Origin: Streptomyces gardneri
GTDB lineage: Bacteria > Actinomycetota > Actinomycetes > Streptomycetales > Streptomycetaceae
NCBI RefSeq assembly: GCF_006539185.1
Contig: NZ_BJMN01000062.1
Span: forward strand, 1 to 47,273
DNA: 47,273 bases
Direction: 5' to 3'
Each line of letters opens with the position of its first letter. Positions within the stretch are counted from its first letter, which is position 1. Below the pieces are notes generated by a model, which was not told the origin of the DNA, ran no database searches, and saw only the letters and a list, made by a program, of their open reading frames with translations. Positions 40,088 through 47,273 of this stretch are shown in pieces. Made by a program: the position numbers and the translations under genes.

Positions 40088-40360
40088 TCAGAGGTGGGCG
40101 TAGACGTCGTCGAGCGAGATCCCGCGGGCGACCATCATCACCTGGACGTGGTACAGCAGCTGCGAGATCTCCTCGGCGGCCGCTTCCTTGCCCTCGTACT
40201 CGGCGGCCATCCAGACCTCGGCGGCCTCCTCGACGACCTTCTTGCCGATGGCATGGACGCCCTTGTCCACCAGTTCCGCGGTGCGGGAGGTGGCCGGGTC
40301 GCCTGTCTCGGCCTTGAGCTTGAGCTCGGCGAAGAGCTCTTCGAAGGTTTTGTTCGCCAT
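40088..40360 (-). CDS. hisE: Phosphoribosyl-ATP pyrophosphatase
   Basis: A 90-residue all-helical enzyme for the second histidine step, removing pyrophosphate from phosphoribosyl-ATP. The MazG-like metal-binding core is visible: KKVVEEAAEVWMAAEYEGKEA (about 40-60) and AEEISQLLYHVQVMM (about 61-76). Full family length. ATG at 40360 begins MANKTFEELF. It is directly upstream of hisG, and its own start is 35 nt from the end of ribH, so his and rib genes may be one transcript. Confidence 0.97.
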   Translation of the reverse strand: MANKTFEELFAELKLKAETGDPATSRTAELVDKGVHAIGKKVVEEAAEVWMAAEYEGKEAAAEEISQLLYHVQVMMVARGISLDDVYAHL

Positions 40361-40395
40361 GATGGTCCTAAGAGTACGGGGTAGGGAGGCGCCAC

Positions 40396-40881
40396 TCAGC
40401 GCCAGGGTTCGCTGACCGTGCGCAGTGTGGTGGCGGTGGCGACGGCGGCGGTGACCGCTTCGTGGCCCTTGTCCTCGGAGGAGCCTTCGAGGCCGGCCCG
40501 GTCGAGGGCCTGCTCTTCGTTGTCGACGGTGAGGACGCCGAATCCGACGGGTACGCCGGTGTCGATCGAGACCTGGGTGAGGCCGTGGGTCACGCCCTGG
40601 CACACGTACTCGAAGTGCGGGGTTCCGCCACGGATGACGACTCCGAGCGCGACGATGGCATCGTAACCGCGCCCGGCGAGGACCTTCGCCACGACCGGGA
40701 GCTCGAAGCTGCCGGGGACGCGCAGCAGCGTCGGCTCGTCGATGCCGAGCTCGCTCAGGGCGCGCAGGGCGCCGTCGACGAGGCCGTCCATGATCTTCTC
40801 GTGCCACTGGGCCGCGATGACCGCGACCCGCAGGTCGCCGCAGTTCTTCACGCTGAGGACGGGTGCGCCCTTGCCGCTCAT
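40396..40881 (-). CDS. ribH: 6,7-dimethyl-8-ribityllumazine synthase
   Basis: A 161-residue enzyme for the penultimate riboflavin step, condensing the ribityl-uracil with dihydroxybutanone phosphate. Signature motifs: RVAVIAAQWHEKIMD, VPGSFELPVVA (substrate loop), and ALGVVIRGGTPHFEYV with the phosphate-binding GGTPH segment. The last 20 residues are variable. It is the last rib gene, 30 nt downstream of ribBA. Confidence 0.97.
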   Translation of the reverse strand: MSGKGAPVLSVKNCGDLRVAVIAAQWHEKIMDGLVDGALRALSELGIDEPTLLRVPGSFELPVVAKVLAGRGYDAIVALGVVIRGGTPHFEYVCQGVTHGLTQVSIDTGVPVGFGVLTVDNEEQALDRAGLEGSSEDKGHEAVTAAVATATTLRTVSEPWR

Positions 40882-40911
40882 GTTTCTCCTTGCCGATGGA
40901 TACGTACGTGA

Positions 40912-42189
40912 TTACTGGTTGCCGCAGGTGGAGGCCGGGGAGCCGTCCAGCCAGGGCAGGTCGTGGCCCATCCGGTCCCGCTTGGTGCGCAGGTAGCGGA
41001 GGTTGTGCTCGCCGGCCGTGACGGGCATCGGCTCGCGGCCCTCGACGGTGAGGCCGTACCGGGTGAGGGCGTCGATCTTGTCGGGGTTGTTGGTCATCAG
41101 GCGCAGGCTCCGGACGCCGAGGTCGGCGAGGATCTGCGCGCCGGCCGCGTAGTCGCGGGCGTCGGCGGGCAGCCCGAGCTCCAGGTTGGCGTCGAGGGTG
41201 TCGCGGCCCTGCTCCTGGAGCTCGTACGCGCGGAGCTTGGAGAGCAGGCCGATGCCGCGGCCCTCGTGGCCCCGGAGGTAGACGACGACGCCGCGGCCCG
41301 CCTCGGTGATCCGGTCCATGGAGGCCTGGAGCTGGGGGCCGCAGTCGCAGCGCAGCGAGTGGAAGATGTCGCCGGTCAGGCACTCGGAGTGGACCCGCAC
41401 GAGGAGGTCCTGGCCGTCGCCGATCTCTCCGTGGACGAGGGCGACGTGCTCGACGCCGTCGACCGTGGAGCGGTAGCCGTACGCGGTGAAGTCGCCGTGC
41501 GCGGTGGGGAGCTGGACCTCGGCCTCGCGGCGGACGGTCGGCTCGGCGGAGCGCCGGTAGGCGATCAGGTCCTCGATGGAGATGATCGTGAGGCCGTGCT
41601 TGCGGGCGAAGGGCACCAGCTCGGGCAGGCGCAGCATGACGCCGTCCTCGCCGGCGATCTCGACGATCGCGCCGGCCGGGCGGAGGCCCGCGAGGCGGGC
41701 GAGGTCGACGGCGGCCTCGGTGTGGCCGTTGCGGGCGAGGACGCCGCCGGCCTTGGCGCGCAGCGGGAAGATGTGGCCGGGGCGGACGAAGTCGGACGGC
41801 TCGTGGTTGCCGCTCGCCAGCATCCGCAGGGTGGTGGCGCGGTCGGCGGCGGAGATGCCGGTGCTGACGCCGTGCGCGGGGGACGCGTCGACGGAGACGG
41901 TGAAGGCGGTCCGCATCGACTCGGTGTTGTGCTCGACCATCTGCGGGAGCTGGAGGCGCTCCAGTTCGTCGTCCTCCATGGGTGCGCAGATCAGGCCGCG
42001 GCACTCGCTCATCATGAAGGCGACGATCTCGGGGGTCGCCTTCTCGGCGGCGATGACGAGGTCGCCCTCGTTCTCGCGGTCCTCGTCGTCGACGACGACG
42101 ACGGGGCGCCCGGCGGCGATGTCACGGATGGCCTGCTCGACGGGGTCGAGGGCGAGGTCGGTGGCGTCCCAGAGGGGATTCGTGCTCAT
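40912..42189 (-). CDS. ribBA: Bifunctional DHBP synthase / GTP cyclohydrolase II
   Basis: A 425-residue fusion that makes both precursors of riboflavin. The N-terminal DHBP synthase (about 10-205) shows VVVDDEDRENEGDLV, CRGLICAPM and HTEAAVDLARLAG. The C-terminal GTP cyclohydrolase II (about 215-410) shows the zinc ligands in VHSECLTGDIFHSLRCDCG (three Cys) and GHEGRGIGLLSKLRAYELQ. ATG at 42189 overlaps the ribM stop (ATGA); upstream open frame only mirrors ribM. All motifs for both reactions are intact. Confidence 0.97.
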   Translation of the reverse strand: MSTNPLWDATDLALDPVEQAIRDIAAGRPVVVVDDEDRENEGDLVIAAEKATPEIVAFMMSECRGLICAPMEDDELERLQLPQMVEHNTESMRTAFTVSVDASPAHGVSTGISAADRATTLRMLASGNHEPSDFVRPGHIFPLRAKAGGVLARNGHTEAAVDLARLAGLRPAGAIVEIAGEDGVMLRLPELVPFARKHGLTIISIEDLIAYRRSAEPTVRREAEVQLPTAHGDFTAYGYRSTVDGVEHVALVHGEIGDGQDLLVRVHSECLTGDIFHSLRCDCGPQLQASMDRITEAGRGVVVYLRGHEGRGIGLLSKLRAYELQEQGRDTLDANLELGLPADARDYAAGAQILADLGVRSLRLMTNNPDKIDALTRYGLTVEGREPMPVTAGEHNLRYLRTKRDRMGHDLPWLDGSPASTCGNQ

Positions 42190-42821
42190 GCGTGGGCTCC
42201 TTCCAGGACGGTGGTGGCGCGGGAGCGCAGCCACCAGTCGCGCATGCCCCACAGGACGAGTGCGCCGTAGATGACGTAGACGAAGCCGGAGAAGGCGTAG
42301 CCGTTGGCGAAGTTCAGCGGGACGCCGACCAGGTCGACGAGCAGCCAGGCGAACCAGAACTCGACCATGCCGCGGGCCTGGGCGTACATGGCCACGACGG
42401 TGCCCACGAAGATGTAGGCGTCGGGCCACGGGTCCCAGGACAGCTTCGGGAAGGCCTCGAAGAGCAGGGCCACTCCGACGGTACCGACGGCGGCCGCGGC
42501 GATCATGGCGGCACGCTCGCCCCAGGTGGCGAAGCGCACGGCGAGGTGGCCGTCCTTGCCGTGTCCCTTGCCACGCTGCCACTGCCACCAGCCGTAGAGC
42601 GCCACGACCATGACGACTGCCTGCTTGCCGGCGCTGCCGGCGAGGTGGCCGTAGAAGGCGCCGAAGAGGATGAGGCCGGCGAGGAACTGCACGGGCCAGG
42701 TCCAGACGTTGCGGCGCCAGCCGAGGGCGAGGGCGGCGAGTCCGAATATGTTGCCGACCATGTCGGCCCATTTGATGTGCTGGTCGAGGACGGTGAACGC
42801 CTCGGAGTTGAGCCAGTTCAC
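42186..42821 (-). CDS. ribM: Riboflavin transporter RibM (PnuC-like)
   Basis: A 211-residue membrane protein of the PnuC/NMN-transporter family with about six hydrophobic segments. Motifs include WPVQFLAGLILFGAFYGHLAG, VVALYGWWQWQRG and EFWFAWLLVDLVGVPLNF. In other Streptomyces and in corynebacteria RibM imports riboflavin by facilitated diffusion. Its place inside the rib operon under the FMN riboswitch supports this. GTG at 42821 overlaps the ribE stop (GTGA). Substrate is inferred from context, not from residues. Confidence 0.92.
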   Translation of the reverse strand: MNWLNSEAFTVLDQHIKWADMVGNIFGLAALALGWRRNVWTWPVQFLAGLILFGAFYGHLAGSAGKQAVVMVVALYGWWQWQRGKGHGKDGHLAVRFATWGERAAMIAAAAVGTVGVALLFEAFPKLSWDPWPDAYIFVGTVVAMYAQARGMVEFWFAWLLVDLVGVPLNFANGYAFSGFVYVIYGALVLWGMRDWWLRSRATTVLEGAHA

Positions 42822-43426
42822 TTGCCGTTCTCCTGGGCGTTCGGGCCGAGCAGCCGCTCGACGTACTTGGCGATGACGTCGACCTCGAGGTTGACCGGGT
42901 CGCCGCTCTGCTTGATGCCGAGCGTGGTCAGGGCGAGGGTCGTGGGGATGAGGCTGATGGTGAACCAGTCGTCGGCGACCTCGACGACGGTGAGGCTGAC
43001 GCCGTCGACCGTGATCGAGCCCTTCTCGACGACGTAGCGGGAGAGGTGGGCGGGCAGGCCGACCTTGACGATCTCCCAGTGCTCGGACGGGGTCCGGTCG
43101 AGGATGGTGCCGGTGCCGTCGACGTGGCCCTGGACGATGTGGCCGCCGAGGCGGTCGCCGACGGCCATGGGCCGCTCCAGGTTGACGCGGGAGCCCGCTT
43201 CGAGGGCGCCGAGGCTGGACCGCTTGAGGGTCTCGGCCATGACGTCGGCGGTGAACTCGCCGTCGCCGTGCTCGACGACCGTGAGACAGACACCGTTGAC
43301 GGCGATGGAGTCGCCGTGCTGGGCGCCTTCCGTGACCAGGGGGCCGCGCAGTCGGAAGCGGGAGGCGTCCTCCAGCTGCTCGACGGCGACGACCTCGCCC
43401 AGTTCTTCGACGATTCCGGTGAACAC
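42818..43426 (-). CDS. ribE: Riboflavin synthase alpha chain
   Basis: A 202-residue enzyme that dismutates two ribityllumazines to riboflavin. Two lumazine-binding repeats are visible: residues 1-95 with FTGIVEELGEV and AVNGVCLTVVE, and 96-200 with GHIVQGHVDGTG and TVDGVSLTVVEV. GTG at 43426 follows AAGGAGCG; it begins 2 nt after the ribD stop. Full length with standard termini. Confidence 0.97.
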   Translation of the reverse strand: MFTGIVEELGEVVAVEQLEDASRFRLRGPLVTEGAQHGDSIAVNGVCLTVVEHGDGEFTADVMAETLKRSSLGALEAGSRVNLERPMAVGDRLGGHIVQGHVDGTGTILDRTPSEHWEIVKVGLPAHLSRYVVEKGSITVDGVSLTVVEVADDWFTISLIPTTLALTTLGIKQSGDPVNLEVDVIAKYVERLLGPNAQENGK

Positions 43427-43428
43427 GG

Positions 43429-44502
43429 TCAGCGCTCCTTGGGGGTGGCGGTGATACGGATGTCGGTGCCGATGCGGACGGTCTCGGTGACGTCGAGCCG
43501 CAACGCTTCGGTGATGGTGGTGATTCCGGCGTCGGCGAGGGCCTGCGGGCCCGCACCGAGGAGGACCGGGGCGAGGTAGCCGACGACCTGGTCGACGGCG
43601 CCCGCGGCGACGAAGGCGCCCGCGAGGGTGGGGCCGCCTTCGAGGAGGACGGAGCGGACGCCGCGCTCGTGCAGGGCGTCCAGGAGGGCGGGCACGGACA
43701 GGCCGCGCCCGGCCCTGGGAAGGCGTACGACGTCGGGGAGGCCGGTCTCGGCATCCTCGGCGATCGCGATCAGAGTGGGGGCCGCGTCGTCGAGGACCCG
43801 GGCGCCGGGCTTCACGGCGGTCGCCTCGGTGTCGACGACGACCCGCAGGGGCTGTACGGCCTCCTCGATCCCGCGTACCGCCAGATGGGGGTCGTCGGCG
43901 CGGGCGGTGCCGGAGCCGACGACGACGGCGTCGGCCTCGGCGCGCAGCCGGTGGACGTCGGCGCGGGACTCGGCGGAGCTGATCCAGCGGGAGGTGCCGT
44001 CGGCGGCGGCGATCCGGCCGTCGAGGGTGGCGGCGTACTTCCAGCGGACGAAGGGGCGGCCGTGGCGTACGGAGGTGAGCCAGGCGATGTTGACCGCCTG
44101 GGCCTCGTCCTCCAGGAGGCCCTGCCCGACCTCGACGCCGGCGGCGCGCAGCGTGTCGGCACCGCCCGTGGCCTGCGGGTTCGGGTCGCCGACCGCGTAC
44201 ACGACCCGGCTGACCCCGGCCTCGATCAGAGCCTGGGCGCAGGGGCCGGTGCGGCCGGTGTGGTTGCAGGGTTCGAGCGTGACGTAGGCGGTGCCGCCGC
44301 GGGCCAGGACGCCGGCCTCGCGTAGGGCGTGGACCTCGGCGTGCGGGCCGCCGGCGCGCTGGTGCCAGCCCTCGCCGACCGGGTGTCCGGAGGCGTCGGT
44401 GATGACGCAGCCGACGACGGGGTTGGGGCTGGTGGCGCCGAGTCCGCGTGCGGCGAGCTCGACGGCGCGTCGCATGGCGGTGATGTCGGCCTGCTGGGCC
44501 AC
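43429..44502 (-). CDS. ribD: Bifunctional deaminase/reductase RibD
   Basis: A 357-residue enzyme for two consecutive riboflavin steps. The N-terminal zinc deaminase (about 1-140) has HAEV (His54, Glu56) and PCNHTGRTGPC (Cys79, Cys88). The C-terminal NADPH-dependent reductase (about 145-355) has YAATLDGRIAAADGTSRWIS, AVVVGSGTARADDP and VLLEGGPTLAGAF. It is the first gene after the FMN riboswitch; ATG at 44502 lies about 180 nt downstream of the aptamer end. Confidence 0.97.
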   Translation of the reverse strand: MAQQADITAMRRAVELAARGLGATSPNPVVGCVITDASGHPVGEGWHQRAGGPHAEVHALREAGVLARGGTAYVTLEPCNHTGRTGPCAQALIEAGVSRVVYAVGDPNPQATGGADTLRAAGVEVGQGLLEDEAQAVNIAWLTSVRHGRPFVRWKYAATLDGRIAAADGTSRWISSAESRADVHRLRAEADAVVVGSGTARADDPHLAVRGIEEAVQPLRVVVDTEATAVKPGARVLDDAAPTLIAIAEDAETGLPDVVRLPRAGRGLSVPALLDALHERGVRSVLLEGGPTLAGAFVAAGAVDQVVGYLAPVLLGAGPQALADAGITTITEALRLDVTETVRIGTDIRITATPKER

Positions 44503-44654
44503 CGGGTCCTCCTGCCTCTTCGGGCACGGACTCCGGGGCCTGTCGATGACGACAGAGAGCGGGAAGAACGCCTCGCGCAGGGTGCGCCGAGGCCGGGTCC
44601 AGCGGGTACGCCGATCGGTGAGGACACGGCGACCAGCGGACGTACGGCTGACAC

Positions 44655-44669
44655 ACCCCGGAAAGGGGT
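44655..44669 (-). promoter_or_regulatory. Small hairpin beyond the FMN aptamer (expression platform candidate)
   Basis: ACCCC (44655-44659) and GGGGT (44665-44669) form a short stem 14 nt after the aptamer's last conserved bases. It may be part of a switch that ends transcription or reorganises the leader when FMN binds. The stem is short, so this is tentative. Confidence 0.35.
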
Positions 44670-44682
44670 CGCCCGCCGCGCA

Positions 44683-44800
44683 CTGCCTCCCATCCGGACT
44701 TTCACCGTCGGTCCAGGAATCTCACCTGGTCAACCGGCCGCTGGCTGCGGACGGGTCGCGGACTATACCGCCGGTTCGGAATTACACCGACCCCGGAGTG
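44683..44800 (-). promoter_or_regulatory. FMN riboswitch (RFN element)
   Basis: Read on the minus strand the order is the conserved RFN pattern. The 5' stem ends in CGGGGTCGGTG, then AATTCCGAACCGGCGGT, AGTCCGCGAC, a stem around GGCCGGTTGACC, AGATTCC with GGACCGACGGTGAAAGTC, and CGGATGGGAGGCAGTG at the 3' side. FMN binding normally turns the downstream rib genes off. It precedes ribD by about 180 nt. No clear -10/-35 pair was assigned upstream. Confidence 0.96.
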
Positions 44801-44898
44801 CGCTGCTGCTGATACAGGGCCAGTGTGCCACGAGCCGCGCGAAGCGATGTGGCCGAGATCCTGTGGTCTGGCTCACAGACTCCCACAGAACTCTTCGA

Positions 44899-44940
44899 TG
44901 GTCCAGACCTATTGACGCACTGGTCTAGTCCTCTTAATCT
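44899..44940 (+). promoter_or_regulatory. Chitinase promoter with two 12-bp chi repeats
   Basis: TTGACG (44912-44917) and TAATCT (44935-44940), 17 nt apart, form a good vegetative promoter. TGGTCCAGACCT (44899-44910) and TGGTCTAGTCCT (44921-44932) flank the -35. These are the direct repeats known from Streptomyces chitinase promoters, which mediate chitin induction and glucose repression and resemble DasR sites. A weaker third copy is TGGTCTGGCTCA (44864-44875). The start of transcription should be near 44947. Confidence 0.9.
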
Positions 44941-44963
44941 CCGTGTCACCTCCTAGGAACGGC

Positions 44964-44987
44964 CCGGTGGGGTGCGCACCCCACGGG
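44964..44987 (+). promoter_or_regulatory. Palindromic hairpin at the 5' end of the chitinase message
   Basis: GTGGGGTGC and GCACCCCAC (44967-44984) are self-complementary, with two further pairs outside after one mismatch. It starts about 20 nt after the predicted transcription start and could stabilise the message or act as an attenuator. Confidence 0.4.
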
Positions 44988-45077
44988 CCCAACACGACCC
45001 ACCCCCTTGTTCGTTGTGTTTTTCCACTCCCCCTACGCCTGCGGCGTGGGGGACCCCCACCCCAGGAGGAAGCCATC

Positions 45078-47273
45078 GTGTTGTCCCCCACCGCGAAAAG
45101 AGCCTCGCTGCTCTCCTCCGGCGCCGCCGTCGCCGGTCTGCTGCTCAGCTCGCTCTCCGGCGGCGTCTCGTACGCGGCCGACAACGAGTCCTGTCGCCCC
45201 GACGGGCTGTACAAGACCCCGGGCGTCGACGTCCCGTACTGCTCGGTCTACGACGCCGAGGGCCGCGAGAAGATGGGCGCGGACCACCAGCGCCGGGTCA
45301 TCGGCTACTTCACCGGCTGGCGCGACGGCAAGAACGGCCAGCCCGCCTACCTGGCCAAGGACATCCCGTGGGAGAAGATCACCCACATCAACTACGCCTT
45401 CGGCCACATCGGCGGGGACAACAAGCTCTCCGTCGGCACGGACGGTCCGAACAACGCCGCCACCGGGATGACCTGGCCCGGTGTCGCAGGCGCCGAGATG
45501 GACCCCGCGTACGCCTACAAGGGCCACTTCAACCTGCTCAACAAGTTCAAGAAGCAGCACCCGAACGTGAAGACGCTGATCTCGGTCGGCGGCTGGGCCG
45601 AGACCGGCGGCTACTTCGCGGACAACGGTGACCGGGTCAACTCCGGCGGCTTCTACTCGATGGCCACCAACGCCGACGGTTCGGTCAACCAGGCCGGGAT
45701 CGACACCTTCGCCGCCTCGTCCGTCGACTTCATCCGCAAGTACGGCTTCAACGGCGTCGACATCGACTACGAGTACCCGACGACCATGAAGGACGCCGGC
45801 AACCCGCTCGACTGGCAGCTCGCCAACGCGCGCCGCGCCGGACTCGTGCAGGGCTACGCGGCCCTCATGAAGAGCCTGCGCGAGAAGCTCGACGCGGCGG
45901 GCGCCGCCGACGGCAAGCACTACCTGCTGACCGTCGCCGCCCCCTCCTCCGGCTACCTGCTGCGGGGCATGGAGACCTTCCAGATGCAGAAGTATCTGGA
46001 CTACGTCAACATCATGTCCTACGACCTGCACGGCGCCTGGAACGAGTACGTCGGCCCGAACGCCTCCCTCTTCGACGACGGCAAGGACGGCGAGCTCGCC
46101 GCCGCCAACGTCTACGGCTCGGCGCAGTACGGCAACATCGGCTACCTCAACACCGACTGGGCGTACCACTACTTCCGCGGCTCGATGCCGGCCGGCCGCA
46201 TCAACATCGGCCTGCCCTACTACACCCGCGGCCACAAGAACGTGCAGGGCGGCACCGACGGTCTGTGGGGCAAGGCCTCCGCGACCACCTGCCCCGCCGG
46301 CGCCGGTCTGACCAAGTGCGGTGACGGCGCCACCGGCATCGACAACCTGTGGCACGACAAGGACACCAACGGTGTCGAGTCGCCCGCCGGCTCCAACCCG
46401 ATGTGGCACGCCAAGAACCTCGAGAAGGGGATCGTCGGCGACTACGTCACCCAGTACGGCTTCCCGGCGAACACCACCCTGACCGGCACCTACGCCCGCA
46501 AGTACGACTCGACCCTGGTCGCGCCGTGGCTGTGGAACGCGCAGAAGAAGGTCTTCCTCTCCACCGAGGACGAGCAGTCGGTGGCCGCCAAGGCCGACTA
46601 CGTGGTCAACAAGGGCATCGGCGGCACCATGGTCTGGGAGATGGCCGGTGACTACGCCTGGAACGCCGCCAAGGGCCAGTACGAGATGGGCTCCACGCTC
46701 ACCTCGCTGATGTACGACAAGTTCAAGGCGGCCACCCCGTACGGCGCGAAGAAGTCCAACGCGACGCTGCCGACCCAGGCCGTGAAGATCGACACCCAGT
46801 TCACCGAGTTCAAGCTGGGCGACTCGAACTACCCGATCACCCCGAAGATCAAGATCACCAACAACACGGCGACGGCGCTGCCGGGCGGCACCGAGTTCCA
46901 GTTCGACTACGGCACCTCGGCGCCGAGCAACGCCTCCGACCAGTCGGGCTTCGGTACGAAGGTCATCAGCAGCGACCACACGGGCAGCAACGTGGGCGGG
47001 CTGAAGGGCGACTTCCACCGCGTCTCCCTGAAGCTCCCGGCCTGGCAGTCGCTGGCCCCGGGCGCCTCGGTCGACCTGGCGTTCAACTACTACCTGCCGG
47101 TGTCCACCCCCTCCAACTGGACGGTGAACATCAACGGCACGACGTACGCCCTCGCCGGTGACCTGGCGCGCGGCACGACGGTCGTGGAGCCGGGCTCGAC
47201 GACCCCGCCGACCACCCCGCCGACGACGCCGCCCACCACGCCGCCGACGACCCCGCCGACCACTCCCCCGACC
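45078..47273 (+). CDS. Secreted family 18 chitinase (C-terminus beyond the window)
   Basis: At least 732 residues. A signal peptide (KRASLLSSGAAVAGLLLSSL, cut near ASYAA at about 33) is followed by a GH18 barrel (about 70-545). The catalytic motif is NGVDIDYE with Glu232, Asp230 and Asp228; the first Asp of DxxDxDxE is Asn225. Other barrel motifs are LISVGGWAETGG and VNIMSYDLHG. A beta-rich accessory domain (about 560-695) follows, and then a Thr-Pro linker, so a further binding domain probably lies past the edge. Chitinases cut chitin to chitooligosaccharides outside the cell. GTG at 45078 follows AGGAGG by 8 nt. Confidence 0.96.
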   Translation, partial: MLSPTAKRASLLSSGAAVAGLLLSSLSGGVSYAADNESCRPDGLYKTPGVDVPYCSVYDAEGREKMGADHQRRVIGYFTGWRDGKNGQPAYLAKDIPWEKITHINYAFGHIGGDNKLSVGTDGPNNAATGMTWPGVAGAEMDPAYAYKGHFNLLNKFKKQHPNVKTLISVGGWAETGGYFADNGDRVNSGGFYSMATNADGSVNQAGIDTFAASSVDFIRKYGFNGVDIDYEYPTTMKDAGNPLDWQLANARRAGLVQGYAALMKSLREKLDAAGAADGKHYLLTVAAPSSGYLLRGMETFQMQKYLDYVNIMSYDLHGAWNEYVGPNASLFDDGKDGELAAANVYGSAQYGNIGYLNTDWAYHYFRGSMPAGRINIGLPYYTRGHKNVQGGTDGLWGKASATTCPAGAGLTKCGDGATGIDNLWHDKDTNGVESPAGSNPMWHAKNLEKGIVGDYVTQYGFPANTTLTGTYARKYDSTLVAPWLWNAQKKVFLSTEDEQSVAAKADYVVNKGIGGTMVWEMAGDYAWNAAKGQYEMGSTLTSLMYDKFKAATPYGAKKSNATLPTQAVKIDTQFTEFKLGDSNYPITPKIKITNNTATALPGGTEFQFDYGTSAPSNASDQSGFGTKVISSDHTGSNVGGLKGDFHRVSLKLPAWQSLAPGASVDLAFNYYLPVSTPSNWTVNINGTTYALAGDLARGTTVVEPGSTTPPTTPPTTPPTTPPTTPPTTPPT

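Noticed and set aside
44801..44898. -10/-35 pair for the rib operon
   Set aside because: CACACT near 44830 is a possible -10, but no acceptable -35 lies at the right distance, so no promoter is claimed.

Overview
The window is chromosomal DNA of a Streptomyces or very close relative. The evidence is the very high GC content with strong GC bias at third codon positions, frequent GTG/TTG starts, overlapping ATGA/GTGA gene junctions, and genus-typical genes: rbpA with a sigma-R promoter, the sporulation pair smeA-sffA, a family 18 chitinase with the two 12-bp chi promoter repeats, and a rib operon with ribM behind an FMN riboswitch. No tRNA, rRNA, insertion sequence, prophage or CRISPR array was seen.

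Layout. 1-4375 (minus): a translationally coupled operon of two family 4 glycosyltransferases, an SGNH hydrolase and an oxoprolinase cut by the window edge. 4376-6802: a GC-rich tandem-repeat spacer, a HEAT-repeat protein and an ankyrin protein. 7110-9179: smeA-sffA, whose SffA has a degenerate Walker A motif. 9259-13768: a MocR-type regulator divergent from a YczE-like membrane protein, then a glycerophosphodiester phosphodiesterase and a major facilitator transporter. 14024-18590: rbpA, an FxsA-type protein, polyprenol-phosphate mannosyltransferase, an amidohydrolase and an Lrp regulator. 18817-24421: a small Cys-rich protein, a putative lipid-metabolism group (phosphotransferase, unknown enzyme, acyl-CoA dehydrogenase), a small membrane protein and a methyltransferase.

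24621-31181 is the most unusual part: a 1299-residue TPR-CHAT caspase-like protease divergent from a small helical protein, a protein with four C-terminal membrane segments, and a membrane-anchored secreted-domain protein. This matches the computationally predicted CATRA (caspase/TPR-repeat-associated) conflict systems. An in-frame protein-like tail after the last stop and a 20-bp terminator close the block.

31552-39142: a secreted C39-like peptidase, a P-loop kinase, a promoter-plus-terminator unit that may make a small RNA, an orphan EccA/SpoVK-like AAA+ ATPase, two overlapping CNNM/CorC proteins and a PH-domain membrane protein. 39188-44800 (minus): hisG, hisE, ribH, ribBA, ribM, ribE, ribD and the FMN riboswitch. 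44899-47273: the chitin-type promoter and a large secreted chitinase running off the window.

How they fit: the rib genes form a complete riboflavin pathway plus transporter under FMN control. smeA-sffA and rbpA belong to sporulation and to transcription or stress control. The CATRA-like block looks like an accessory immune or cell-suicide module set between housekeeping genes. All starts were chosen by eye from ribosome-binding sites and motifs. Family assignments come from motif recognition, not from database searches.
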